NCBI GenBank assembly: GCA_013368325.1 | Contig: JAACJK010000001.1 | Coordinates: 1,116,001 to 1,180,000 of the forward strand | Length of the DNA stretch: 64,000 nucleotides | Direction: 5' to 3' | Source of the DNA: Ephemerocybe angulata | Taxonomy: Eukaryota > Basidiomycota > Agaricomycetes > Agaricales > Psathyrellaceae | Shown: positions 47,549-59,750 of the stretch, one piece after another | Layout: each line of letters begins with the position of its first letter | Numbering within the stretch: the first letter of the stretch is position 1 | Program-made: the position numbers and the translations under genes | The notes under the pieces: generated by a model | Database searches by the model: none | What the model was told of the DNA's origin: nothing | What the model saw: only the letters and a program-made list of their open reading frames with translations

Positions 47549-49161
47549 ATGGCTTCCCTTCAAGACTAGCAGAGCATGACGATTATTTCTGGATTTAATG
47601 AGATTCTTTTTTTGAGGAAACCTTCTGCCATCCCCTTGAAGTAAGAGGTTGAGCGAAACATGAGGATTGCACGATAACAATAAATCTCCGCAGTCGCAGA
47701 GCCTCCGGAGCATGGGGAGGATGTGTGAAGTATGACGTCTCGGCGATTTCTCTCTCCCCTTGGGAGCCTTATACTAGACCTACATCCTCATCTTCCAATA
47801 CCAAGAATGGTGGGTGCGGCATTAGGCAACCTCGGCCATTGCCCAAATTGCGAGCCAGTGCACCCTGCACGGTGCACAGGCGTAGGCTCGACAACTTGAA
47901 GGACTAGTCACACTAACGTATCGGTAACGACTCAACGCGCTTCTCGGGAATGAAGAATAAAGTTCAACGTCACAGATTGAGATGGTCAACACTTACTGGT
48001 TCTTCCTCACGTACATAAATACGTCTGAGAGCTGGAAGTGTATGGCTGGTGACAGATGGGGTGTAGACCTTACTTCCGATGGGCCGTGGAGCCCGTTACT
48101 TCGTTCCAGGGCTTGTGTCTGGCAGGACCGAGGTGTTCATGGGGAGTAGTATTTTTTTATCAAACTACAGGGATTATACACAGCCAGAGAGTGGGATTAA
48201 GGGACAAGATAGGAAAAGGGATTTTAGGCGCTTGCCCGGCGCCTTCGGCATGCGAATCATATTTTCACACGACTTCGGCAATCTGCGCGCTCCTCCCATG
48301 GTACCGAGCACAAGAGCAGCTGCAAAAGCCCTCTAAAGCCAGATAAATAAAGAATATGACATCCATAGCTACCTCTTAATCATCTGGTACACAGAGACAG
48401 GCAGCCCAAGCCAGAAAGGTGCGTATCTTGGAGGGTATATGAGGAGATTACCAGATGCACAAATATCCACACCGCATCCCGTCCGATCTGCGCAGTTAAC
48501 CGGTGTGCCGCCTAGTTAGTACCACGGTGGGGGACCACGCGGGAATCCCAGGTGCTGTGGTTTTTTGATTCTTTTGATCGTCACAACACCAGTTGGCCTG
48601 AAATAGGCGCGCGCGCCAGACTCATGATCGCTGCCTCAAATTCTTCTGCTCTGGACAGTGGACACTCACCTCAGTTCAAGGTCAGCCGCCTTTCAAATCA
48701 CATCTAAAGGGAATCATTCACTCCCTTTGCTCTCTAGATTCTAGAACTCGGGAGAGAGATGAACTGCTACCAACTCCAAGAACAATGCCATGATCCCTGA
48801 TGCATCTCTTGGCTCGTATGCGACGCTATTCTGTGGACCTGTGACCTTTCACAGGAGTCAGGGCCTCGTCATGTGGAGAATTCTAACTGTCGAGTCCCTT
48901 TCGCAGAACAAGAAACGCAGGTCGGTGGCAGGAACAGCCGATGAAGTATCATTCCACAACATGCCATGTCATTGCCAATGTGCCTTTTGGCAGCGATGCC
49001 GAAGGGATCCCGTACGTACGGGGCGACAGGGATATTGGAAGGATACGGGAGCTCTGCGTTCGTTCCTGGAAGGAGGCGCCTTATAAGCCCTCTGGATTCC
49101 CCCTGCAAACACTCAACATCCCCAGCCCCTTGCATCTCACAGACGGTGCACAGTCGTTAAG
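47549..49161. other. Long intergenic region
   Basis: About 1.6 kb between two plus-strand genes. Frames near 48056-48346 and 48790-49165 are open but lack coding character. A perfect CG-rich palindrome (GGCGCGCGCGCC) lies near 48606-48617. A TATA-like CTTATAAG at 49080-49087 precedes the FAD oxidase by about 75 nt. Confidence 0.55.
49080..49087 (+). promoter_or_regulatory. TATA-like element of the FAD oxidase gene
   Basis: CTTATAAG about 75 nt upstream of the ATG at 49162. Confidence 0.45.
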
Positions 49162-51623
49162 ATGAGCGTCCAATCTGTGACTCAACCCGTTATCACAGAG
49201 CTCAAGGAGCTCTGCCGCGTCTACAAGAATAAGGATGGTTCCAAGTTCTATGATATCAGTGAGTGCCCTGATCATCCAATGTTGGGTAAGGGTATTGACA
49301 TTGGCCATTATCCAGTGACTTCCGGATTCAAGGATAGCTCCAGACACTACCTTTCCAGCAGCAGTGACCTCGCAGCTGCTGCCATCCAACCAGGAAGTGA
49401 CGCTTCTCTAGCCGAAGTACTCCAAATAATTGCCAAGTACAGAGTACCATTTGCCGTGCGTCTCTATCTCCGTTTCCGCTACTTTGAATGTATCATTAAC
49501 TCGAGCCATTCTGCTTTACAGGTCAAAGGGGGCGGACACTCCATGACGCCCGACTTTTCCTCAACCTCCGGTGGAATCCAAATCTCCATGACCCGTTTCG
49601 ACGACATAACCTACAACCCGACCAACTTCCGCCTCGAAGTCGGCGCAGGCGCCCTCTGGGGCGCAGTGTACCAAGAGACTGCGAAACACGGGCGATGCGT
49701 GGTTGGAGGTGCCAACAGGGCTGTTGGAGTCGCTGGGTTTACTCTTGGGGGAGGGTATTCGCTCAAGACGAACCGGCTTGGGCTGGGGATCGATCACGTC
49801 CAGGGGTTCAGGATTGTTACTCCTAGTGGGGCCATTTTGGATGTTAGCGATGAGAGTACGGGAGACGAGTTGGAGCTGTACCAAGCGCTAAGGGTTCGTG
49901 ACTGCCCTCCTTTCTACCTTCCATCCAGCTAATGTATTTGCGTTCTTTAGGGAGGCGCCAATAACTTTGGTATCGTCACCTCCTTCACTCTCAATACGCA
50001 CGAACAGACATCGACCTACGTACGTACCCAATATCCCTTTCATCTCCCCACACTAAACGCTATGTCACAGGGCGCCATGCTCCTAATCCCAGGCGAAAAA
50101 GAGCCTGAAGTCAAACAAGCAATCCTCGAACACATCACCACCGAGAAGCGCAAAGAAGCCGCCCTCGAATGTATCTTCAAATACAACCTCCACCCTGGCC
50201 AACCCTCTCCGCAGTACACGATCTCCGCGTACTGCGTCTTCGACGCGCCCAAACCCCAGAAACTCGAAGACGTGCCGTATAAAGCCTTCCGCGACATTGT
50301 GGAGAGGAGTTGGGAGTGGAAGGAGAACCCGGCGGGGTGGGATCCTGTGCTTGCGGCTGTAGACGCGACGCTCTTCGCCGCCCCTCCGTATTCTGCGGAG
50401 CGCCAGGTATCTATGGCTGGAGCACACCGTGTTCATGATATGGGATTCAGAGAGATGAGTTTCGAGGACTTGCACGTCCTCAGCGACCACGCGTTTAATG
50501 TGGTGCCAGTTGGCAAGGAGGACCTCACCTCAGTCCCAATCGAGGAAGCCTCCGAGCCGGTCTCCCACTCCGACCATACCTCTATACCCAATGACCGACA
50601 AGCACCCAGGCTTTTCGGTCTCATGGCGAAGACCCAGCACGGGTTTGGGAGCCTGGTTGCAAACACTGAGCCCACAATAATATACCAAACCCCAGCGCCG
50701 AACACAACCCCATCCCTCCCTGCAAAGAAGACCCTCGCAGAGATCGTCGCCGAGCTAGGCTGCGCCTCAAACGGGGGCGGTGTCAAACTCGCTCTCTACT
50801 CCGCAGGCACTGTTTCCAGCGGCCCCCTCGAAGTCCCAGCAGACTCGGAGGATGACTCGGAGCCCATCCCGGTCGAGGAGGAGGAAGGGGACGCATGCGA
50901 GGCTGAACCTGAAGACCCGGAGGTCGATGGGGAGGTCGAAAGTGAGGGCCCTGACGGTGCGGCGAGCGAACCCGCTGGCCTTCCCCAAATTCCCTCCAAA
51001 GCGCCTGCCCCTCCCCCTCCCTTCCCCATCGCGAACCTCGGCGAAACGAACATGCGAGGCCGCTTCGCCTGTATCATGGTCTCCGGCTACACAAGCGCCT
51101 TAATCTCCGCCGCAGCCCAAGAAGCAAAGGTACGTTATACTCCACCATCCCACTCTTCCATTCATCCATTTATCGACCTGACTCACTGATTGGCATCCTC
51201 CTCCCCCAGCGCGCCTCCCAATTAATGTCCAAGCACTCCGGTCGCCAAGTCGCCTTCGACGTCTGGCCCTTCCTCCCCAGCCTCTTCGACGACAGCCCCC
51301 CAAACGCCGCCTGGCCCCACACCCCGGGCCACCCCTACTCCCCTCTCATAGCCTCCTTCCTCTGGGACGACCTCAAAGACGACGAGTTCTGGCTGAACGA
51401 GATCCGTGCGTCGCTGGACACGCTGATGCAGGTGGCGGTGAGTGAGGGCGTGGCGCGGGCGGATATGCCGAGGTATCTGAATACGAGTTTGGAGGATGTG
51501 AGTGTGGAGATGGTGTATGGGGGCGAGGAGAATGTAAGGAGGCTTGGGAGGGTGAGGAGGAAGTGGGATGCTGGGGATGTTATGCGTTTGACTGGGGGAT
51601 TTAGGATTCCGTTGGCGGAGTAG
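49162..51623 (+). CDS. FAD-linked oxidase (berberine-bridge-enzyme type) with long acidic insert
   Basis: Five exons (49162-49455, 49522-49893, 49951-50019, 50071-51129, 51210-51623) give 735 residues. The PCMH-type FAD-binding domain is clear: AEVLQIIAKYRVPFAVKGGG then HSM (the His that usually carries FAD covalently), GGIQISMTRFDDI, LEVGAGALWGAVY, VGVAGFTLGGGYS and GGANNFGIVTSFTL. The C-terminal end DVWPFLPSLF..AAWPHTPGHPY is the BBE-like substrate region. No signal peptide is evident. Family members oxidise alcohols, sugars or natural products and pass electrons to O2. It is about 200 residues longer than usual, because exon 4 carries a disordered insert (residues ~415-510) with Glu/Asp-rich and then Pro-rich runs. 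The insert has no stop and is in frame. Confidence 0.87.
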
Positions 51624-52354
51624 AGTTCGGCACGGACCGACTGTTCAGCGACTATATACCCGGGGGTTGGAGATAAGAGCCATCCTACGATAGTAGGAAC
51701 TTCGAGCCGTTCAAATGAATGCATGGGTGCCGTCAGAAGGAGGATAAATATATTGCATGTTGTAAATAGCGTTCGTCAAAGTCATATCTGGAGTTGTAAA
51801 GAACACAACTTAGTCAATCAATGGGGGTCATCATCGTCAAATCGTCAATCATTTTGAATCGTAAAACATGAAGGTGAAAAAAAGAAAAAATCAAAGCCAC
51901 AGCGCTTGCGGTATACTAAGTGTAAGTTCGGGTAGTCTGAAGGGGATTGGGTATGGAGATGTCTGTCGAACGAGGATGAAAAGAGGTATGACAACAAGAA
52001 GGGGCAGAAGGGGGGAGAGAGAGCGTGCTGCAATGATAAAATAACCTCAAGAGAGATCCAAGAAACGAAGTCGTCATAACCCGCAAAGTCTTCCAAAGCA
52101 GTTAACATCTCTAAGCAAAAGGGTGATGCTAAGATAAATAAAGTTGCAGACAGAGTGGGTGCAGAGAGAAAACCAAGGGGTAAAGTCATAATCGTGAACA
52201 TATGGTTTGTACAAGTTGCAGTTTCGTCAAGTCAAAGGAAGCTAAAGGACAACAATGGAGAACAGAAGGGGTGAAAAGCATAGATGAAAGAGAAACCGAG
52301 AGATAGGAAGGAAATGGAGTCCAGCACACGCTGGTGCAGAAGCCCACGGGCAGC
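51624..52354. other. Convergent intergenic region
   Basis: About 0.7 kb of A/G-rich sequence between convergent 3' ends. No gene seen. Confidence 0.6.
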
Positions 52355-54639
52355 CTAAGAAATGTACCTCGACGACTGCGCCTTCCACGTCGTCGGCAAT
52401 CCCAAAGCAGGTGGAGGCGGCGGAGCATTAAGATAGCTGGTCAAATTCGTGCTCGGCCCCTGCGTCGCAGCAGCAGTAACAGCATTCGACCTCCTCGGAG
52501 GCGTGCTGGGCGGGCCCATAGACCTCTTACTCGTCCCCGACGCGTGCCTGGGAGGCGGTTGGAGCGGCTGCGTCTGATTCTTCGCGAGCGCCACGGGTGG
52601 GAGCCCGATGAGTCGGGAAACGGTGTAGGGGAACTCGTATCCCGCGTTGAGAGCGTGGTTCACGTATCGCGAGAGTTCGAGGTGGAGAGTGGGGTAGTAT
52701 GTTGTGGACGCTTTTCGAGAGATCTGCGGTAAGAGGGATGATGAGTCTAACCATGGTGTAGTGAATAGAACGATGGACTAACCAAGATGATTCTTTCGAG
52801 TCCTGACAGGAAGAGGTCTGAATGGAAGCGGTAAGCCGAAAGTTCATGCTCCTTGGGCATATTGAGATTGGCAACGGCAGCAGCAATGGCGTTGATGAAT
52901 CGAAGGTGTGTCGTCTAGGGAAGAAGATAAGAAAATGTTCCGAAGCGTGATTGGACGGACGCAGACTCACAAAGTAGCACATAGCTTCAAACTCCACGCC
53001 TCCCGTCATGCCACTGGGGGCTTTCGGCTTCTCCACTCGACTTTCATCCGTCTCCGCTAGAACCCAGATAGTGTTGTTCGGATGGCAGAAGACCCAGAAA
53101 TAGTCGCGGCAGACATCCGACATTTCCTGCAGATAGGTCTTGTAGACTCTTGGGACGTGGAGGGATTCGATAAATTCATGAGGAGACACTGGCACACCAG
53201 GCGCCTCTGCTGGGGGTGGCGCGGGTGTCAAGAGGAGGGATCGGATGAACGAGAACAGGGACTTATGGCCAACGGGTAAAGTGATGACGTTGGTGGCGGC
53301 AACTGATGCTCGGCTTTCCCAAGCCTCACGGTGCCTGCCGATTGATTGCTTTCCGTTGGAGGGAAGAGCGGAGGGTGGATAGAGGTCGAAGAGTAGGAGC
53401 AAAAGGTCGACGATTAGTTGGCGAGTAGCCACATCTCCAGGCTTCTTGTCCGAGTAGAGAAGCGTGATGAGTTGTGCGTATGGTGTTGGGCTTGAGCTTC
53501 GCAGCGCAAAGCATCCGATGGCAGAGGTTGAGAGCGCCTTGAAGCACCGCAGGAGTTCGTGCAATGCTTGATCATCGTGCTGTTCCTCTCTGTAGGTAGG
53601 CGTTGAAAAGTGGAAAGAGTATTCGAAAGGACCTATCTTACCTCCACTCGACTTCGAGAACCTCGTTTAACCTAGTCAACAGAGCCGAGTAGCCACCAAG
53701 ACTACAGAACTCTTCCGTCCAGCTATGAGGGAGCCTTCAGCCGGGAAGCAACATAGATCGCGGAGCACACGAACCTTGCAGACTCATTCCTCAACATTAA
53801 CCGAAGCTTTTTGATATCTTCAATATCAATTTGGAGACTCGACTGGCCCTGCAGGATGCTGCAGAATCGCATTGGCGAGAGATTCTTCCCCGTTCCGTTC
53901 TTATCCTTCGGAACCTTGCCACCCAGTCCCAACGCCAGATCAAGATTCGAGGTGGACCCTAAGTTGACGTGACTCTTGGAGAAGAGCCGGGTAACATCGA
54001 CTGAGGCCCCACTCGCGTGTCGCGAGACGAACGACCTTCCGCCTCCATACGGTGATTGGTGGGCTGTCTGTGCGGATACGTGGCTAGGAAGGCCAGCTGT
54101 TCGAGGTGGTTCGAATCCATCGTTCATGAAAGCTGCTCGTGGAGATCCCAGTGATTCTGTGCTGTGTACCCGACGAAGCGTGTTGCGAGGAGGCGTCCCT
54201 GAGATTGTGGCGGGGGCCATGCCGAGCTTCTCGCTGACCATGTGTGAAGACTTGAGCATCGCTGCTTTGACGCCAGCGTCCATGCCCAGCAGCTTGGGGC
54301 GGAGAGTCGGTGGGATCTGGAGGTCATCCTGTACCCCAACCGTTCAGTATGGGCGCCGATTGGGGCGAGATGGAAACATACCAAGAGTCTGTCGAACGCC
54401 TCCTCTGTCTCTGGGACATCCAGCGGCTTATCCTTCTGCTCCTTCTGTTTCTTCGCCTCGACATTCGATTTCTTCTTCTTCCCCAACGTGAGTCCTGACT
54501 TTGGGGGTTTCCCGACCGGGTAGGTTGGTGGAGAGTTATTGGGCAGGTTCTCCTTGCCTGGGGGGACATCTGCGAGCTGGGTGAGGACGGTAAAGTCCAT
54601 GGAGGGCGAGCGTTTTGAGGGGAGGATGCCCTTGAACAT
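52355..54639 (-). CDS. Formin-type GBD/FH3 domain protein
   Basis: Multi-exon minus-strand gene, roughly 600 residues. I chose the ATG giving MFKGILPSKRSPSMDF at 54639; an in-frame ATG at 54771 would add 44 residues. After a basic linker (LTLGKKKKSNVEAKKQKEQK) comes the GTPase-binding segment TEEAFDRLL, then DDLQIPPTLRPKLLGMDAGV and KAAMLKSSHMVSE, the Drf_GBD start. Armadillo-like FH3 helices follow (DIEDIKKLRLMLRNESA, KALSTSAIGCFALRSS, RQLIVDLLLLLFDLYPPSAL). GVEFEAMCYF and YVNHALNAGYEFPYTVSRLI lie further on, then a Pro/Ser-rich tail. There is no FH1/FH2 actin-assembly part, so it is a GBD/FH3-only protein, probably a Rho-GTPase effector or polarity scaffold. Confidence 0.82.
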
Positions 54640-55623
54640 GGCGGCAACGAGGAGAGCTGGGGACCCTGGTTCGATTTCATTGAGGCGACCGTGTTCCAGG
54701 TCACGGGAACGTTGCTTTCCGCGCAAGGCACGTGCACCGGGGAAAGCCGAGAGCCCCTGAGTCGCGCCCACGAGGCTTGGCCAAAAGTAGACACCCCCTT
54801 GTCCTGGCGCCTACACGGGCACACAGAAATATAAAGACCAGGGTCCAACCAGCGCTAATATCCGTTCCCATCTTTCTCTCTCTACCATTGCTTCACTTCT
54901 CCTAGAAAAACGCTTCCTCGTTTGCTGTGAACGATTTCCCTCAATATGAGCATGAAACACGGCTTACAAGCTTCACATTCGGACCTTGCAACGGCTCTTC
55001 CCAGCTCTTGACCAAGTAGCAGCCTCGTTCCTGTCTACTATGCTTTAACCAGGAGTTCGAGTCACCCCCACCCAATCCGACATTCCACGACGCCTCTCGG
55101 GTCTTCTCACCCAACAGCGACCGCAGACAATAACGACAATAGGCCTCCTCTAATCGCGACACGGATTACGGCGACACCGCGGATAACTCTGACGACTTTC
55201 CCGACCGTGCCTGGTGCAAAGAACCTGTCTCGTGCTGCAGCCTACGCTCTCCGAGGATGCCCCACCCGCCATGAACTCTGTTAGCCTAATCGGGACGTCG
55301 CTTTTTGTTTACACTTCCCAAGCCTGGCGGTGCGCACGCACTTCCATCAAGCCATGCGAGTGCGTGACCGCCCGCTATTGTCTCGTCCTGAGGAGAAATA
55401 CCCTAATGGCGGCATCCGACGTCCAATTTGATGGGCGTTTATTGTCTTCAAAGTTCCATTACCATGACTTCTTGGCTATCAGATCTATGAGCCGGCGACG
55501 CATTGGCATAAATAGTGGGGGTTGCTCAGCAATGGTTTCTCAGACTTCAGTCTTCAACTCCTCCCGAGCTACCTGAGCCTCCCTCTCCTCTCGACGACCA
55601 AACCACTCCATTTCTTCACTATA
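54640..55623. other. Intergenic region upstream of the pheromone-like gene
   Basis: About 1 kb between divergent genes. A TATA-like element is at 55507-55514 and a C/T-rich leader precedes 55624. No receptor or homeodomain gene lies here. Confidence 0.6.
55507..55514 (+). promoter_or_regulatory. TATA box of the pheromone-like gene
   Basis: CATAAATA 110 nt upstream of the ATG at 55624. Confidence 0.5.
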
Positions 55624-55725
55624 ATGGACTCCTTCGCCGTCATCTCTTTCACCCCCGAGGTTTCCATCCCCACCGATGAGGAGACCAACAAGCAGGGCAG
55701 CGGCGGATACTGCGTCATTGCATGA
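55624..55725 (+). CDS. Putative CaaX lipopeptide mating pheromone precursor
   Basis: A 33-residue frame starting MDSF and ending GGYCVIA directly before TGA. The end is a CaaX box (Cys, two aliphatics, Ala) for farnesylation, proteolysis and carboxymethylation. Basidiomycete B-mating-type pheromone precursors share this plan: a short MD(S/T)F start, an acidic N-terminal half and a Gly/Ser-rich stretch before C-x-x-A. A charged DEE is at residues 18-20, a possible N-terminal cleavage region leaving a peptide of about ten residues before the Cys. A TATA-like box lies 110 nt upstream, and an intron-like GTAAGT..CAG pair (55769-55822) lies in the 3' UTR. It is short for the family (often 35-70 aa). 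No STE3-type receptor is in the window, so it may be a stand-alone pheromone gene. Confidence 0.72.
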   Translation: MDSFAVISFTPEVSIPTDEETNKQGSGGYCVIA

Positions 55726-56257
55726 GCAGCCCGTTCCCCTTAGACCCTCGCCCTTCCAGTAGCCTGTCGTAAGTTAATACATGCATCTCTACAACGCATG
55801 AGACTGACCCCCTCCCTTCCAGACACTACCTCCACCACTTCCACCACCGTTCATCACACAAACTCCCTCGGGACATCTCTCGCGCCACCCCTGCACACTC
55901 GCCTCAAACCTCATTCACGCCTGTTGCATTGCATCGCATCACAACCCAAAAACCCTTAGCCTCAAGCCTCACGACCACACCACTACAATGGACGCAGCAG
56001 CACCCTTGCTCGCTCGCTCCTTACCATACACGACCCTCTTCGATCTTCGCACCACTAGTCATTTGCTTCGCCTTCATCCACGGTCCCGACCGCCATTTGC
56101 ATTTACATTATCCATTATTCTGGGGTTTCCTCCGGGACACTGTCACGCACGACTTTGAAATTTGAACTTCGCAATGTACACTACACAATGTACCGTCATC
56201 ATACAGACCCACATATCATATCATCATGGCATCCATCATCCTTAAGAGCTCAAGGGT
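55726..56257. other. 3' flank of the pheromone-like gene, with probable UTR intron
   Basis: About 0.5 kb. A GTAAGT at 55769 and a CTTCCAG ending at 55822 bracket 54 nt with an ACTGAC branch-like site, consistent with an intron in the 3' UTR. No other gene seen. Confidence 0.45.
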
Positions 56258-58911
56258 TCACGCCCTCCTCTCTCCTTTAATGATATCCGCCAAATGCTCC
56301 GCAACAGCCAACGTCGCCCCCGCCGTATGCCCTGACACAATCTCCGGAAACACACTCGCATCGCACACCCTCAGCCCCCTCACCCCATACACGCGCAAAC
56401 CCGCGTCCACAACGCCGCCCTCAGCCAGAGGCGCCATCCTACACGTGCTCGTCGGGTGATAGAGCGTCTCGACGCGCTCGCGCACGACGGCCTCGAGCTC
56501 CTCGTTCGATTTGAGGTGCATGGCGTGGTCTAGCTCGGCGGTTTGGTCTGTGTGGATGAAATGTGGAGAGAGGGGGTCTTGTTTTGCGACCTTGAGGATG
56601 AGGCGGAGGCCGCGGACGAGCTTTTGGACGTCCGCGCGTTCGGAGAGGTAGCTGAAAGGAAGGCAGGGGGTAGTGATTAGATGTAATAGGTATCGGGCAT
56701 GCGAAAGGGATGTGTATCGTACTTGGGGTCCAAGGAGGGGGCGTCCCACGGGTCTGTCGACTTGAGTCGGAGTGTGCCTCTGCTCTTTGGCCTCAAGAGT
56801 ACAGCATGAATTGCAAAGGTATTTCCAGGAAAGAGGACTTCACCGTGGTCCTATTAAAAAAATAATGAGTTGGGAACTTGAGGTCCGATGTAGGCAAGGA
56901 CAAGGACCCACCTTATACGCAAAGGGCGTCGTGAAAATCTCCAGATCAGGGCTCCCAGCTCCCGAAGTCGTATCTTCAATCTTCTCAGGGAAATCCTCCT
57001 CAGGGAACAGCTTTGTATCGTCGCTCCTAACAAACGCCGCCGACTCTCCAAACTACCAAATTAATACCAGAACAGCACAACAGGTCAGACCACCACCAAC
57101 ACCCCATAAAATACGGGCAAATACTCACGTTGGTAGCCATAGCGCCCGTGCGCATAGTAAAGTACTGCAGCATCGCTCCGACGAGCCTGAGCGCTTCGCC
57201 CACGTTCTGGGGCTTCACCCACTTGGGGGTTGGGAGCTTGCTGCGGAAGTAGACGTCGACGACGGGATGGTCGACTAGGTTGCCGCCGACGCCTGGGAGG
57301 TCGTGGACAACTGCGATGTTGTGCTTGTTGAGTTCTTCGGTGGGGCCGATCCCGGAAAGTAGGAGGATCTGGGGCGGGGTTAGTACGTTATGGAGTTCGA
57401 GAATGGTTGAAGTGCGGACCTGGGGTGAATGGATTGAACCGGCTCTGAGGAGCGCATGAGCATTGCTAGCTGCCATAAACCAATTGTTAGGGGGACTCAC
57501 GAGAGGATTACATCCTTCTTCGATCTGACGGTGTATCGAGGACCGTCCTTGCTGTGAGCGAACTCGACGCCTACAGTACGGACCTCTTCTCCAACTTTCT
57601 CAGTAAGGATACGGGTCACCGTTGCGTTGACCACGACCTTCAGGTTTGGTCGGGTGAGGACTTCTTTAGTGAAATATGCAGACTCGGAGGATACTCGTGT
57701 CCTGGTTTCATCAATGTAAGTCACTGTGTCGTAGATCAGTATACTGGGCCACAACTGAGCGCATGAGGAAGAGCACACGCACTGATCTGGGAAGCCAATG
57801 TTAGCCTTCAGTATTTTACATCTGTTGATAATCGGAAACACACACCTTATTTACGCCGAGCGTTCCCTTGTCCCCATTGAAGTCAGGGCTATACGGGATA
57901 CCAATATTCGTGCAGGCTTTGACAAAGTCCAGAGACTGTTTCGACGCGAAGCTGAAGTACCCAATCCGCATGGGTCCGTCCTTTCCTTTGGTCGAAAGGT
58001 CGACGTCCGGGAATTCAGGGCTAGGCATGTATCGCTCGAACTTCTTAAAGTACCTATTCGGGTGGGGTCAAAATCACTGAGTCGATGTGAATCAGCATGA
58101 CTGACTTCTTGAAGTTATCCCACTTCCATGCATCGTCCCCGATAATTTCGCCCCATCTCGTATAGTCTTCGGGCGCGCCCATTTGTGCCCTGGCCGCTCT
58201 GTCAGCTATGTACAGGGAGAGGATAGTTTCGCAAGCGTACATTTGCGCATTTATAGCGGAGCAGCCACCAAGCATCTTCCCTGTTCAACGAAGTGAGCAA
58301 ATTGACGACACTGTACCATTGAATCGTTGAGCAGGTACCCACCTCTCGGCCAAAACTTCTTCTTTCCATTCGCATTTGCCTGCGGTTCTGTGTAGAACTG
58401 CCATACGTGTTTCGTGCGCCAAAGGAGGGTGTACGCGACAGGGATACGCGAAAACATCAACGCTTGGCCACTGCCAGCGCGCCATTCCTTCAGCCCTGAT
58501 CATCCAGCGATGCAAACCGCGTTGGAAGACGCACCTTGCCCCTGCCTCCAACAGCAGAACGCGCACCGACGGGTCTTCCGAGAGACGGGCTGCCAATACA
58601 CATCCAGCCGTACCTAATATTGCACATCGTAAGGTCAATCTGAGTCTCTGCGAACGTGCAGTTCGTGCCAGTAGGGACGCACCTCCGCCGACGATAATGT
58701 AGTCGTACTCCTCCTTGCTGGCCTTCGCCCCGTCCTGGATCAACTTCGAGCGCTTGAACATCTGTTTCACAACCAACGCAACAGCAAAGGCTGCAATCCA
58801 CGAAAGCCTATTGGCGGTGGAGCTATCGCTGAGACGAACGATTCCTCGTCGGTACGTGGCGACAGATAGCGCGCCTAAGAGCACGGCCGATGGCAGGTTC
58901 TTGAGGACCAT
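56258..58911 (-). CDS. GMC oxidoreductase with N-terminal membrane segment
   Basis: Intron-rich minus-strand gene, about 640 residues. The start chosen is the ATG giving MVLKNLPSAVLLGALSVATY (58911); 58968 is an in-frame alternative. The dinucleotide fold YDYIIVGGGTAGCVLAARLS and VRVLLLEAGA bind FAD. Next are WRTKHVWQFYTEPQ, KMLGGCSAINAQM (GMC signature 1) and AGSIHSPQILLLSGIGP (signature 2). In the C terminus, YHPTSTCRM and VSGHTAGATLAVAEHLADI hold the catalytic His pair. Family members oxidise alcohols, sugars or choline and yield H2O2. Unlike secreted aryl-alcohol oxidases, the N terminus has a probable membrane anchor (LSWIAAFAVALVVKQMF) without a cleavage site, so it may face an internal membrane. 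All expected motifs are present. Confidence 0.87.
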
Positions 58912-59750
58912 CTTATAAGTAAGTATCGAGCCTTGGCTTGTTCGGGAGACACCTAGATGCAGGGGCACATTTATGATGTTCGCGACCTGCGTCGCGTTGG
59001 CCAGGATGGTGCCATGATTTCACATTCATGGCCAGATAGTTGACCCCAGATTTGTCCTTGCGTCACGGGCACAAGATTGGCCAGTTTCTATGACATCGGG
59101 CCCCTGGCTAGAAAGGCACGATCATCGTAACTACAGTTTCGCTATGACCCTCTCTGCTAGCACTTGGAACCTGCTCGAGGGAGGTTCAAGGAAGGTCCAG
59201 CAGTGCGACTCCTTGCGACTCCCCCTGACCCTCGCCGATGCGGAAGCAGAACGGTGCTTGGGGAATGGCCAAGAGGGATAAAGTCTGATAAAGTGCTGCG
59301 GGAGCGCATGGATAAGCGGTAGATTAGAAAAGCAGAAACGCTAGAAGACAGGAAGACAGGGGCAAGTTCGGGCCCCGATCCTGACCGTCATCGTTCCCAC
59401 GCAATGGCCATCCAAGCGTAGGCGCCCGTCCGGCCCGTGGACGGTTAGGCGCTCGGTGACTCACTTTGTGTGCTGCTGTCTGGCCCAAGTCTGGTCTAGC
59501 TGCGGCCTAGCCTCAACCGGATGGCGGATCTCTTTTGGAAGCCTAATTTCATGATTTCATACGTGTGTCATTGGATAAAGCGAGAGCATAAAGCATAGTA
59601 CTATGAAGTCGACACATAGAGATAGTGGTACAATGAGAGATAACGATACAGAAAGAGGTATAAAGATACTATTCTACGATGCACCCTTGAATCGCAATTA
59701 GATGTATAAGCATAAATCGACACGTTCCAAACACGACGTGTTTTGCCCTA
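58912..59750. other. Intergenic region
   Basis: About 0.8 kb upstream of the GMC gene and downstream of the J-protein gene. No gene seen. Confidence 0.6.

Noticed and set aside
46586..47713. 375-codon Leu/Gly-rich frame on the minus strand
   Set aside because: Shadow of the GC3-biased 305-aa gene; no start context, signal peptide or intron, and low-complexity sequence.
54108..54118. GGTTCGAATCC resembling a tRNA B box
   Set aside because: It lies inside the GBD/FH3 coding sequence and no tRNA stems or A box can be formed around it.
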